Assembly: GCF_052180245.1 (NCBI RefSeq)
Contig: NZ_CP197474.1
Span: 4,588,001-4,652,000 of the forward strand
DNA from: Parapusillimonas sp013416435
Lineage (GTDB): Bacteria > Pseudomonadota > Gammaproteobacteria > Burkholderiales > Burkholderiaceae_B
Reading direction: 5' to 3'
Length of the DNA stretch: 64,000 nt
The notes under the pieces are model-generated. The model did not search any database. It saw nothing but the letters and a program-made list of their open reading frames with translations, and was not told the origin of the DNA. This document shows positions 1 to 8,231 of the stretch, one piece after another. The translations under genes and the position numbers were made by a program. Every line of letters starts with the position of its first letter. The stretch's first letter is position 1.

Positions 1-924
1 GTGTTTAGCCAGTATCTTGTGAATGGACTCATGCTGGGCATGATCTACGCAATGGTGGCTGTGGGCTTTACCCTTTTCTTCGGCGTCATGGACGTCATCC
101 AGTTCGCGCACGGCGATGTCCTGATGCTGGGTGCGTTCACGGCGCTGGTCACGTATCTGGGGCTGGACGCCATTGGCGTCGTGAACCCATGGATCCAGAT
201 ATTGATCATGCTGGCCATCTCGATGCTGGTCATTGCGGTGGTTGGCGCCCTGGTGGCGAAATACCTCGTCTTGCCGCTCAAGGACGCCCCGCCGCTGAAC
301 ACTTTGCTGGTCACGCTCATGCTCGGCCTGGTCGTACGCGAACTGGTGCGCCTGTTCTACCCCGACGGCTCCAACTCCAAGCCCTTCCCCCGTTTGCTGC
401 CCGAACAAGAGCTCCACCTGGGCGCCTTTTCCATACGGGCGGACAGCGCCATCCTTCTCGCAACAGGCTTGGCAACCATCGTCGCGCTGCACTATGTCAT
501 CACCCGCACCAAGCTGGGGCTGGCCATCCGCGCAGTCGCCCAGGACGGCGAGACAGCCCGCGTCATGGGCATCAACTTCCATTGGATCGTGCTCCTTACC
601 TTCGGCCTGGGCTCGGCGATGGCGGCGGTCGGCGGTGTCATGAACGGGCTGTACTACAGCGAAATCAACTTCGGCATCGGGCTGCTGCTGGGCATCATCG
701 GCTTCTCCGCGGCCATCCTGGGCGGGCTGACGAACGTGTATGGCGCCATTCTGGGCGGCTTTCTCTTCGCCGCGCTGCAAACTGTGGGCGCCGTCATGCT
801 TCCCATGCTGGGGCAAGGCATACCCAGCGCATACAAGGATGTCTTCGCATTTGCGGTCGTCATCATCCTTCTGGCCTGGAAACCTTCCGGCCTGATAGCA
901 GAACGCGTCAGCGAACGAGTTTAG
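1..924 (+). CDS. livH: Branched-chain amino acid type ABC transporter permease (LivH family)
   Basis: Inner-membrane permease of a HAAT-family importer. The 307-residue product is almost entirely hydrophobic, with eight or so likely membrane segments and the LivH-type N-terminus NGLMLGMIYAMVAVG followed by FGVMDVIQFAHGDVLMLG. A GTG at base 1 gives a normal LivH N-terminus, so the gene looks complete, but an upstream in-frame start outside the window cannot be excluded. It heads a tight cluster with livM, livG and livF. The periplasmic binding protein is not in the window and may lie upstream. The substrate cannot be read from sequence. The M20 hydrolase and amidase downstream suggest an amide or N-acyl compound rather than leucine itself (inference). 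Confidence 0.9.
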   Translation: MFSQYLVNGLMLGMIYAMVAVGFTLFFGVMDVIQFAHGDVLMLGAFTALVTYLGLDAIGVVNPWIQILIMLAISMLVIAVVGALVAKYLVLPLKDAPPLNTLLVTLMLGLVVRELVRLFYPDGSNSKPFPRLLPEQELHLGAFSIRADSAILLATGLATIVALHYVITRTKLGLAIRAVAQDGETARVMGINFHWIVLLTFGLGSAMAAVGGVMNGLYYSEINFGIGLLLGIIGFSAAILGGLTNVYGAILGGFLFAALQTVGAVMLPMLGQGIPSAYKDVFAFAVVIILLAWKPSGLIAERVSERV

Positions 925-936
925 GGCCTATTAACC

Positions 937-2094
937 ATGCTTCATACACTGAAAGGGTCCCGAGCCCTGCTTCTTGTCAGCCTGGCCATCGTGTTCATTT
1001 TTGCGTGGAGCATGCTGCACGCGGAAACCGAACAAGAGGTCGGCCTCATGATCGGCGTGAGCGTCGTATTGGTCCTGGCGGCGCGCTGGCTGCGCGTAAC
1101 GCCGCCCTTGGTCACGGCTAACAATGCCTATCCCCGCGCCCTGGGCGTCGGCTGCGTCGTCGGCACCTTGTTGCTGGTCGCCGCCTTTTTCGACAATCAC
1201 TTCGCCCTGCTGCTGATCTGCACGGTATTGCTGTATTCCATTGCCGGATTCGGTCTGAACATCCAGTTCGGGTATTGCGGCGTCCTCAATTTCGCGGGCG
1301 CCGCCTTCTTCGGCATCGGCAGCTACACGGCCGCTGTGCTGGCCGAGCACACCGGAACCCCGCATTTGCTGATTCTGTTCATAGGCGGCGTCTTCGCCGC
1401 CCTCATCGGCTCATTGCTTATCTTGCCGGTGCTTCGCACGCGCGGGCACTACGCCGCCTTGGTCACCATCGCGTTCGGCGTCCTGTTCAAGACCTTTCTC
1501 GAAGTCAATGACGTGCTGGGCGGGCCGCAAGGCTTGCGGATACCGCGCATGAACATCTTCGGCTGGGAACTCAACGAAAACATCACCATCGGCGAAACCG
1601 AGATCTCGTTCTATGCCAACTATGCGGTGCTCAGCCTGATCCTTTGCGTGCTGGCATTCGTGCTGGTGCGCAGGCTTGAACGTTCCTGGATCGGCGTCTC
1701 GATGGACGTCGTACGCACCGATGAAATCGCCGCTTCCGTTTTCGGCATACCCATCGCGCGCATGAAGATCATTGCCTTCACCCTGGGAAATTTCCTGGTG
1801 GGCATCGCCGGCGCGGTGTATGGGCTGCTGACCAGCTACGTTGCGCCCAATAACTTCACTTTCGCCGACTCGCTCATTCTGGTTTCCATGGTGCTTCTGG
1901 GCGGGATCGGCAACCCATGGGGCATTTTGCCGGCGGCCGCCATCATCCTCATCTTGCCCGAGAAGCTGCAGTTCATCCAAGAATATCGCTTCCTGCTGTA
2001 CGGGATACTGGTCATCGCCATATTGCTGTTCCGTCCCGCCGGCCTGCTTCCACGCTCCATCCGGAGCTATTTTCCTGGGCAAAGCAAAGCATGA
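937..2094 (+). CDS. livM: Branched-chain amino acid type ABC transporter permease (LivM family)
   Basis: Second membrane subunit of the importer, 385 residues, starting 12 bases after livH. It shows the LivM hallmarks GLNIQFGYCGVLNFAGAAF and LRTRGHYAALVTIAFG, then GGIGNPWGILPAA near the C-terminus. Its stop overlaps the livG start as ATGA, so translation is probably coupled. The N-terminus carries about 90 residues with two extra hydrophobic stretches before the conserved core, which is usual for longer LivM forms. Confidence 0.9.
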   Translation: MLHTLKGSRALLLVSLAIVFIFAWSMLHAETEQEVGLMIGVSVVLVLAARWLRVTPPLVTANNAYPRALGVGCVVGTLLLVAAFFDNHFALLLICTVLLYSIAGFGLNIQFGYCGVLNFAGAAFFGIGSYTAAVLAEHTGTPHLLILFIGGVFAALIGSLLILPVLRTRGHYAALVTIAFGVLFKTFLEVNDVLGGPQGLRIPRMNIFGWELNENITIGETEISFYANYAVLSLILCVLAFVLVRRLERSWIGVSMDVVRTDEIAASVFGIPIARMKIIAFTLGNFLVGIAGAVYGLLTSYVAPNNFTFADSLILVSMVLLGGIGNPWGILPAAAIILILPEKLQFIQEYRFLLYGILVIAILLFRPAGLLPRSIRSYFPGQSKA

Positions 2095-2876
2095 GCACGC
2101 CGCTACTTACCGCATGCGACCTGACCGTCCGCTTCGGCGGCCTGACCGCACTCGATGCGCTGAACCTGACCGTCTATGAAGGCGAGGTCATGGGCCTGCT
2201 GGGCCCCAACGGATCCGGAAAGACGACTTTCTTCAATGTGGTCACCGGGCTCTATACGGCGGCATCCGGCCGGATCATGCTGGGCAGCGAGGACATCAGC
2301 ACGAAGTCGCCGCAGGAAGTGTATGGCCATGGTGTCACGCGCACCTTCCAGCGATCCAGGCTTTCGCTGTCGCTGACCGTGTTCGATAACATGGTCATCG
2401 GGAACTACCAGCACTTGAACACGGGGCTGATGTTCAATATTTTCCGCCGCGCGCAGTTAAGGAAACAGTACGACGAAATGGTCGACAAGGCACTCACGCT
2501 GCTGCGGACCTTCAATCCGGGCCTGCCCGACAAGCTCTTCCAGCCGACCTCGGCGCTCACCATGATCGACCGCCGGCGTGTCGAAATCTGCCGCGCCTTG
2601 CTGAACAGCCCCCGCTTGCTGCTGCTCGACGAACCGTCAGCAGGCATGACCCATGATGAAACCACCGAGCTCATGGACGACATCCTGCAGGTCCGCCAAC
2701 TGCTGAAGCCGTTCACCATTGTCATCATCGAACACGAAATGAATGTGATTCAACGCATCACCGACCGCTGCGCCGTCCTCAATTTCGGCCGGAAGATCGC
2801 GGAAGGCAGCTACGAGGAAATCGTGGCCGACCGCGAGGTGCAAATCGCCTACCTGGGCCAGGAGCAAGAATCATGA
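2091..2876 (+). CDS. livG: ABC transporter ATP-binding protein (LivG family) with atypical signature loop
   Basis: Cytoplasmic ATPase of the importer, 261 residues from the ATG that overlaps the livM stop. Walker A is GPNGSGKTTFFN, Walker B is LLLLDEPSAGM, and the switch His is in VIIEHEMNVI. The ABC signature, normally LSxGQ in LivG proteins, reads LTMIDRRRVEICRAL here, so the glycine and glutamine of the loop are missing. The rest is intact and the gene overlaps livF by four bases, so it is probably functional, perhaps as one half of an asymmetric NBD pair with the canonical LivF. A longer in-frame reading from 1917 lies within livM and is not favoured. Confidence 0.88.
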   Translation: MSTPLLTACDLTVRFGGLTALDALNLTVYEGEVMGLLGPNGSGKTTFFNVVTGLYTAASGRIMLGSEDISTKSPQEVYGHGVTRTFQRSRLSLSLTVFDNMVIGNYQHLNTGLMFNIFRRAQLRKQYDEMVDKALTLLRTFNPGLPDKLFQPTSALTMIDRRRVEICRALLNSPRLLLLDEPSAGMTHDETTELMDDILQVRQLLKPFTIVIIEHEMNVIQRITDRCAVLNFGRKIAEGSYEEIVADREVQIAYLGQEQES

Positions 2877-3583
2877 CGGCGCATCTCAAGGTCACCGAGA
2901 TCGCAACGGCGTATGACCGTATCGACGTCCTGCACGGCGTCTCGCTCGAGGCGATACAAGGAAAGATCACCTGCATACTGGGCTCGAACGGCTCGGGCAA
3001 GTCGACCCTCATCCGCTCCATCCTCGGCCTGACACCGCCCAATCGCGGGCAGATCGAGTTCGAGGGCGTTTCATTGCTGGGCCTGCCCACGCATAAGATC
3101 GTCAGCCGGGGCATCGCCTGCATTCCGGAAGGCCGCAAGGTGTTCCCCAAGCTGACCGTCGAAGAAAACCTGCGCGTCGGCGCGTATCAGTTGTCGGACG
3201 AAGCCGAACTCAAACGGCGCGCGGCCGATGTCTACGAGATCTTTCCCCGGCTGCTGGAGCGCCGCGCCCAACTGGCGGGCACCATGTCCGGCGGCGAACA
3301 GGCCATGCTGTCGATCGGCCGGGGCCTGATGGCCAATCCGAAAATGCTGATCCTGGACGAGCCTTCGCTCGGCCTGTCGCCGCTCTTCGTCAAAGAGAAC
3401 TTCCGGGTAATCAGCGAAATCAATAAACGCGGCATGACCATACTTCTGGTAGAACAGAACGCCCGCCAGACGCTGTCCATTTCCGACTACGGCTACGTGC
3501 TTTCGCAGGGACGTCTGGTGGCGCAAGGCACCGCCCAGGAACTCACTGAAAACACGGAAGTCCGCGCCGCCTACTTTGGCTAG
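2873..3583 (+). CDS. livF: ABC transporter ATP-binding protein (LivF family)
   Basis: Second ATPase of the importer, 236 residues, the usual LivF length. Walker A LGSNGSGKSTLIRS, the motif PEGRKVFPKLTVEENL that is characteristic of LivF, signature MSGGEQAMLSIGRGL and Walker B MLILDEPSLGLSP are all present. It overlaps livG as ATGA. With livG carrying a non-consensus signature, LivF supplies the only canonical signature loop of this pair. Confidence 0.92.
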   Translation: MTAHLKVTEIATAYDRIDVLHGVSLEAIQGKITCILGSNGSGKSTLIRSILGLTPPNRGQIEFEGVSLLGLPTHKIVSRGIACIPEGRKVFPKLTVEENLRVGAYQLSDEAELKRRAADVYEIFPRLLERRAQLAGTMSGGEQAMLSIGRGLMANPKMLILDEPSLGLSPLFVKENFRVISEINKRGMTILLVEQNARQTLSISDYGYVLSQGRLVAQGTAQELTENTEVRAAYFG

Positions 3584-3604
3584 GGCCGTCAACGGAGATT
3601 CACA

Positions 3605-4732
3605 ATGCGCTCGCCCATCGACCCCGTCGCCCTCACGCAAACCCTGGTGCGCATGAACACCATCAATACGCCGGGGCACGAGGACCAATGCACCAACCAC
3701 CTTGAACAGCTGTTGACGCAAGCAGGCTTCACATGCCGCCAGGTCGAGTTCGCCCCGCGCCGCAACAGCCTCGTTGCGCGTATCGGCCGCCAGCACCACA
3801 AGCTTCCGCTGGCCTTCACAGGGCACGTCGACGTCGTGCCGCTGGGTGCCGCAGCCTGGACCCATGATCCCTTCGCCGCGGAAATCGTCGACGGCAAGAT
3901 GTACGGGCGCGGGACAGCCGACATGAAAAGCGGCGTTGCTGCGTTCACGGCCGCCGCCATCGACATGGCCGACCAAATCAAGGACACGGCAGGGCTGACG
4001 CTGGTCATTACCGCCGGAGAAGAAACCGGCTGCGAAGGTGCCGCCCATTTGATCAACGAACCTGAAATCCGCGACCTGATGGGCAGTGCGGGCGCCCTGA
4101 TCGTGGCCGAACCCACGTCCAACGAGCCGCTGCTCGGTCACAAGGGCGCCCTGTGGCTGAAGATCCGGGCCAAGGGCGTCACCGCCCACGGCTCGATGCC
4201 TGAACGCGGCGACAACGCCATCTACAAGATTGCCGCCGCGGCGCTTGCCTTGCAGAACCTCGATTTCCAGCAGGCTCCCCATCCCCTCATGGGCAAACCC
4301 ACGCTGAACGTCGGCGTAATCAATGGCGGCATCAACGTCAATTCGGTGCCCGATGCGGCCGAGATTCTCGTCGACATACGCAGCGTGGCCGGCCAGCGGC
4401 ACGCCGACATCCTGAAGCACGTGCGCAAGGTGGTCGGCACCGATCTTGAAATCGAAACGCTCATCGACCTGGAAAGCGTCTACACCGAGCCCTCGGACCA
4501 GTGGGCCGGCGAAGTCGCGGCATCCTGCCCGCATGGGCCGACCTCGCGCATCGTTTCCTACTTTACCGATGCGGCGGTGTTGCGCGCCCCGCTGGGCAAC
4601 CCGCCGACCTTGGTCTTGGGGCCCGGCGATTCGCACATGGCCCACCAGACCGACGAGTTCTGCCCTGTGCATCGCATCACCGAGGCCCGGGACATCTATG
4701 CCAAGGCCATACACAGCTGGTGCCTGTCATGA
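3605..4732 (+). CDS. M20 family metallopeptidase (ArgE/DapE/carboxypeptidase G2 type)
   Basis: Predicted two-metal amidohydrolase of 375 residues, cytoplasmic (no signal peptide). Metal ligands and the catalytic acid are visible: H in FTGHVDVVPLG, D in GRGTADMKSGVAAF, the EE pair in TAGEETGCEGA, a glutamate in VAEPTSNEP, and the late H in DSHMAHQTDEFCPV. The dimerisation-domain H is in KGVTAHGSMPERG. A GGAG ribosome site lies 8 bases before the ATG. It follows the Liv importer by 21 bases and overlaps the amidase by four bases, so it probably hydrolyses the imported compound or its product. Family members act on N-acyl amino acids. The substrate here is unknown, and it should not be assumed to be the biosynthetic ArgE or DapE. 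Confidence 0.85.
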   Translation: MRSPIDPVALTQTLVRMNTINTPGHEDQCTNHLEQLLTQAGFTCRQVEFAPRRNSLVARIGRQHHKLPLAFTGHVDVVPLGAAAWTHDPFAAEIVDGKMYGRGTADMKSGVAAFTAAAIDMADQIKDTAGLTLVITAGEETGCEGAAHLINEPEIRDLMGSAGALIVAEPTSNEPLLGHKGALWLKIRAKGVTAHGSMPERGDNAIYKIAAAALALQNLDFQQAPHPLMGKPTLNVGVINGGINVNSVPDAAEILVDIRSVAGQRHADILKHVRKVVGTDLEIETLIDLESVYTEPSDQWAGEVAASCPHGPTSRIVSYFTDAAVLRAPLGNPPTLVLGPGDSHMAHQTDEFCPVHRITEARDIYAKAIHSWCLS

Positions 4733-6036
4733 GCCAAGCAAACAGGACGGCGCCGGGCAGTTCGCCCGAGCGGCTGGGGGCCATGCAGGCGGCACGCCTG
4801 CTTGCCAGCAGGGAAATCACCGCCGAACAACTGACTCGCGCCTGCCTTGATCGCATCCAGGCCCGCGAACCAATCATAAAGGCCTGGACCTGCGTGCAAG
4901 CCGACGCAGCCATCGAGCGCGCACGCCAACTGGACCGCGGACCCATACAAGGCCTGCTGCACGGCCTGACGCTGGGCGTCAAAGACTTGTTCGATACGGC
5001 CGACCTGCCGGCCACCTATGGTTCACCCATTTATCACGGCCACCGCCCCAAGTCCGACGCCGCCAGCGTAGCGCTGTGCCGCCAGGCCGGGGCGGTTATC
5101 CTGGGGAAAACCGTCAGCACGGAGTTCGCCACCTTTCAGCCGGGCCCGACGCGCAACCCGGTGAATCCCGATCACACACCGGGCGGCTCATCCAGCGGCT
5201 CGGCGGCCGCCGTTGCCGACTACATGAGCCATCTGGCCTTCGGCACGCAAACGGCCGGCTCCATCGTCCGTCCCGCCGCTTTCTGCGGAATCGTAGGGTA
5301 CAAGCCCAGTTTCAACCACGTGACGCGAGCCGGCATCAAAAGCCTCAGCGAATCCCTGGATACCGTTGGAGCCCTGGCGCGCAGCGTGGAAGACGTGGCA
5401 CTGCTTGTCGCCGCACTCACCCATGATCGAAGGCTGCTGGATCTGGACTGGCAAGGAACCGCCCGTATCGGCCTTTGCCGTACGCCCTGGTGGGACGCGG
5501 CGGATCCCGATGCCCAGGCCGCCCTTGAATCGGCCGGCATCGCGCTTTCGCGGGCGGGGGCCACGGTTTCCGATGCCTCGCTGCCCGGTTCCTTTGCCGG
5601 CCTGGTAGACATCCAGCAGGAAATCATGGCATTCGAGGCGTTCCAGGCGCTGAGCCACGAACGGCTTACCGCCGCCGAACAAATCAGCCCGTCGCTCACC
5701 GCCTTGCTTCAGCGCGGCGAGTCCATCACATTTCAAAGACATCAGGAAAACCTGGCGAACGCCGAGCTTGCCAGGCGGGACATGGACGTGGCCTTCAATG
5801 ACTACGACCTGTTGTTGACGCCCGGCGCCGCAGGCGAGGCGCCCCGTTTCGAGGTCAGCACCGGCGACCCGCTATTTTGCCGAAGCTGGACCTTATTGGG
5901 CTTGCCCTGCGTGCAACTGCCGGTGACCACCGGCGCCACCGGGTTGCCCGTAGGGGTGCAACTGGTGGGCCGCTATGCCGCCGACCCCGCGCTGCTGCGG
6001 ATTGCTCGCTGGGCCGAAGGACGGCTGGCAGCCTAG
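4729..6036 (+). CDS. Amidase signature family protein
   Basis: Predicted Ser-cisSer-Lys amidase of 435 residues, related to GatA but without gatB or gatC neighbours, so probably catabolic. The triad can be placed: Lys85 in TLGVKDLFDT, cis-Ser near 154 in PGGSSSGSAAAV, and nucleophile Ser178 in TQTAGSIVRPAAFCG. The start overlaps the M20 gene stop (ATGA). The importer, amidohydrolase and amidase together look like one uptake and degradation operon for an amide-containing nutrient. It ends 8 bases before the first palindromic repeat and converges on frmB. Confidence 0.85.
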   Translation: MSQANRTAPGSSPERLGAMQAARLLASREITAEQLTRACLDRIQAREPIIKAWTCVQADAAIERARQLDRGPIQGLLHGLTLGVKDLFDTADLPATYGSPIYHGHRPKSDAASVALCRQAGAVILGKTVSTEFATFQPGPTRNPVNPDHTPGGSSSGSAAAVADYMSHLAFGTQTAGSIVRPAAFCGIVGYKPSFNHVTRAGIKSLSESLDTVGALARSVEDVALLVAALTHDRRLLDLDWQGTARIGLCRTPWWDAADPDAQAALESAGIALSRAGATVSDASLPGSFAGLVDIQQEIMAFEAFQALSHERLTAAEQISPSLTALLQRGESITFQRHQENLANAELARRDMDVAFNDYDLLLTPGAAGEAPRFEVSTGDPLFCRSWTLLGLPCVQLPVTTGATGLPVGVQLVGRYAADPALLRIARWAEGRLAA

Positions 6037-6044
6037 CCAGTGTA

Positions 6045-6154
6045 GGGGTCAGACCCCGCATGGGGTCTGACCCCAAGGCTTTTTGGGGTCTGACCCCGGG
6101 CCCTCAAGCGCTCGTTCTGGATAAGGGGTCAGACCCCGTACGGGGTCTGACCCC
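6045..6154. repeat. Palindromic repeat locus 1 (two units and a half unit)
   Basis: Units at 6045-6074 and 6125-6154 have both arms exact (GGGGTCAGACCCC, four-base centre, GGGGTCTGACCCC). A lone right arm lies at 6085-6097. The first unit and the second are each followed by AAGGCT, so some flank has been copied along with the repeat. It fills the gap between the convergent amidase and frmB genes. The sequence after unit 1, AAGGCTTTTT, gives a weak T-run on the plus strand. Confidence 0.95.
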
Positions 6155-6159
6155 AAGGC

Positions 6160-7017
6160 TCACGCCCTCAGCCGCTCGGCATGGAAGTCGATGTGGTCCT
6201 GGATGAAGGTCGAGATGAAGTAGTAGCTGTGGTCGTAGCCTTCGTGCCGCCTCAACACCAGCGGCTGCTGCGCCTGGGCGCAGGCCATTTCGAAGGCCTT
6301 GGGATTCAGCTGCTGTTCCAGGAAGCCATCTGCCATGCCCTGGTCGACCAGTATGCCTTGCGGGAAGGGGCATTGCGATTGCTCCATCAGCAAAGACGCA
6401 TCGTAGGCGGCCCATGCCTGGCGATCCGGCCCCAGATAGGCCGAGAATGCTTTCTCGCCCCATGGGCAACGCGAAGGCGCCGCGATGGGTGCGAAGGCGG
6501 ACACCGACTTGAACTTGCCGGGATGGCGCTGTGCAAGTACCAGCGCGCCATGTCCGCCCATGGAGTGCCCGAAGACGCCCACCCGCGCGCCATCGCCTGG
6601 CAGGACACGGGTCGCAATGCCGAAGAGCTCTTCCACCACATAGCTTTCCATGCGGTAGTGTTTGCTCCAGGGCTCCTGGCTGGCATCCAGGTAAAAACCG
6701 GCACCCGTTCCGAAATCCCAGTCGGCATCTTCGCCGGGCACGCCGGCGCCGCGCGGGCTGGTGTCGGGCGCGACCAGCATCAGGCCATGCTGCGCGGCGA
6801 AGCGCTGCGCACCCGCCTTGATCATGAAGGTTTCTTCGGTGCATGTAAGCCCGGCAAGGAAGAACAGGACCGGGACCCTGCCTTCCGCCGCCTGCGGCGG
6901 CACATATGCCGAAAACCGCATGGGCAGGCCTATGGCCGTGGAATCATGGCGATAGAAACGCTGTACCCCGTCGAAACACCGCTGCTCGCTGAGGAGTTCC
7001 AGCTTATCCGATGACAT
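6160..7017 (-). CDS. frmB: S-formylglutathione hydrolase
   Basis: Serine esterase of 285 residues that hydrolyses S-formylglutathione to formate and glutathione, the second step of glutathione-dependent formaldehyde detoxification. The nucleophile elbow GHSMGGHGAL places Ser152; the acid is in LVDQGMADGF (Asp230) and the His in GYDHSYYF (His263). LAGLTCTEETFMIKAGAQ is the family oxyanion region. The start at 7017 matches the usual length; longer in-frame readings run into frmA. It lies 23 bases downstream of frmA, so the two form an operon. Confidence 0.95.
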   Translation of the reverse strand: MSSDKLELLSEQRCFDGVQRFYRHDSTAIGLPMRFSAYVPPQAAEGRVPVLFFLAGLTCTEETFMIKAGAQRFAAQHGLMLVAPDTSPRGAGVPGEDADWDFGTGAGFYLDASQEPWSKHYRMESYVVEELFGIATRVLPGDGARVGVFGHSMGGHGALVLAQRHPGKFKSVSAFAPIAAPSRCPWGEKAFSAYLGPDRQAWAAYDASLLMEQSQCPFPQGILVDQGMADGFLEQQLNPKAFEMACAQAQQPLVLRRHEGYDHSYYFISTFIQDHIDFHAERLRA

Positions 7018-7040
7018 GTCGAATCTCCTGAACAATGAAC

Positions 7041-8147
7041 TCAATACACCACGACGGAGCGGATGGACTCGCCGCGCTTCATCAAGTCGAAGCCTTCGTT
7101 GATCTGCTCCAGCGGAAGCGTATGCGTAATCAGGTCGTCGATGTTGATCTTGCCGTCCATATACCAGTCGACGATCCTGGGTACGTCGGTACGGCCGCGG
7201 GCGCCGCCGAACGCGGAGCCTTTCCACTCGCGCCCCGTAACCAGCTGGAAGGGCCGCGTGGAGATCTCGGCGCCCGCTTCGGCCACGCCGATGATGATGG
7301 ACTGGCCCCATCCGCGATGGCAGCATTCGAGCGCCTGACGCATCACCTTGGTGTTGCCGATGCACTCGAAGGAATAATCCGCTCCGCCGTCTGTCATCTG
7401 GATGATGGTGTCGACCACGTTGTCGACTTCGTTGGGATTGACGAAGTCGGTCATGCCGAACTGCCTTGCCATGGCTTCACGGGCAGGGTTGATGTCCACG
7501 CCGATGATCTTGTCGGCGCCCACCATCTTCGCGCCCTGGATCACATTCAGCCCGATTCCGCCCAGGCCGAATACGACCACGTTGGCGCCGGCCTCCACCT
7601 TGGCCGTGAAAAGGACGGCGCCGAGGCCGGTGGTCACGCCGCAACCTATGTAGCACACCTTGTCGAAGGGCGCGTCATTGCGGATCTTGGCCAGAGCGAT
7701 CTCGGGAACCACAATGTGATTGGAAAACGTTGACGTGCCCATGTAGTGATGGACCGGCTTGCCGCCCACGGTGAAGCGCGAGGTGCCGTCGGGCATCAGG
7801 CCCTTGCCCTGTGTGGCGCGTATGGCCGTACACAGATTGGTCTTGCGCGACAGGCAGGATTTGCACTGGCGGCATTCCGGCGTATAGAGCGGAATGACGT
7901 GGTCGCCCGGTTTCAAGGAAGTGACGCCAGGGCCGGCCTCGAGCACGACGCCCGCGCCTTCGTGCCCCAGGATGGCGGGAAAGATGCCTTCGGGATCCGC
8001 GCCCGACAGGGTGTAGTAGTCGGTATGGCAGATACCCGTGGCTTTGATCTCGACCAGTACCTCTCCGGCCTTCGGGCCCGCCAGCTCGACGTCCTCGATG
8101 GTCAACGGCTCGCCCGCCTTCCAGGCAATTGCTGCTTTCGTTTTCAT
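7041..8147 (-). CDS. frmA: S-(hydroxymethyl)glutathione dehydrogenase / class III alcohol dehydrogenase
   Basis: Zinc NAD-dependent dehydrogenase, 368 residues, oxidising S-hydroxymethylglutathione to S-formylglutathione. The catalytic zinc ligands are in GICHTDYYTLSG and GHEGAGVV, and the structural zinc cysteines in CRQCKSCLSRKTNLC. The Rossmann motif is VFGLGGIGLNVIQGA, followed by IGVDINPAR, which fits NAD. First gene of the frmA-frmB operon. No frmR repressor is next to it, and the 84 bases up to clsB hold no operator I can assign. Confidence 0.95.
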   Translation of the reverse strand: MKTKAAIAWKAGEPLTIEDVELAGPKAGEVLVEIKATGICHTDYYTLSGADPEGIFPAILGHEGAGVVLEAGPGVTSLKPGDHVIPLYTPECRQCKSCLSRKTNLCTAIRATQGKGLMPDGTSRFTVGGKPVHHYMGTSTFSNHIVVPEIALAKIRNDAPFDKVCYIGCGVTTGLGAVLFTAKVEAGANVVVFGLGGIGLNVIQGAKMVGADKIIGVDINPAREAMARQFGMTDFVNPNEVDNVVDTIIQMTDGGADYSFECIGNTKVMRQALECCHRGWGQSIIIGVAEAGAEISTRPFQLVTGREWKGSAFGGARGRTDVPRIVDWYMDGKINIDDLITHTLPLEQINEGFDLMKRGESIRSVVVY

Positions 8148-8231
8148 ACCGTGCTCCTGATTGCAGATTGAACATGCTGGCAGCCCTGCGGGCCGCCATG
8201 ACAGGGGGATGTTAAACGATAAACGACGATG

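Noticed and set aside
3071..4714. A 547-codon open frame antisense to livF and the M20 gene
   Set aside because: High-GC antisense frames are expected here. The opposite strand encodes recognisable families with catalytic motifs, and the antisense product is compositionally odd and shows no domain.
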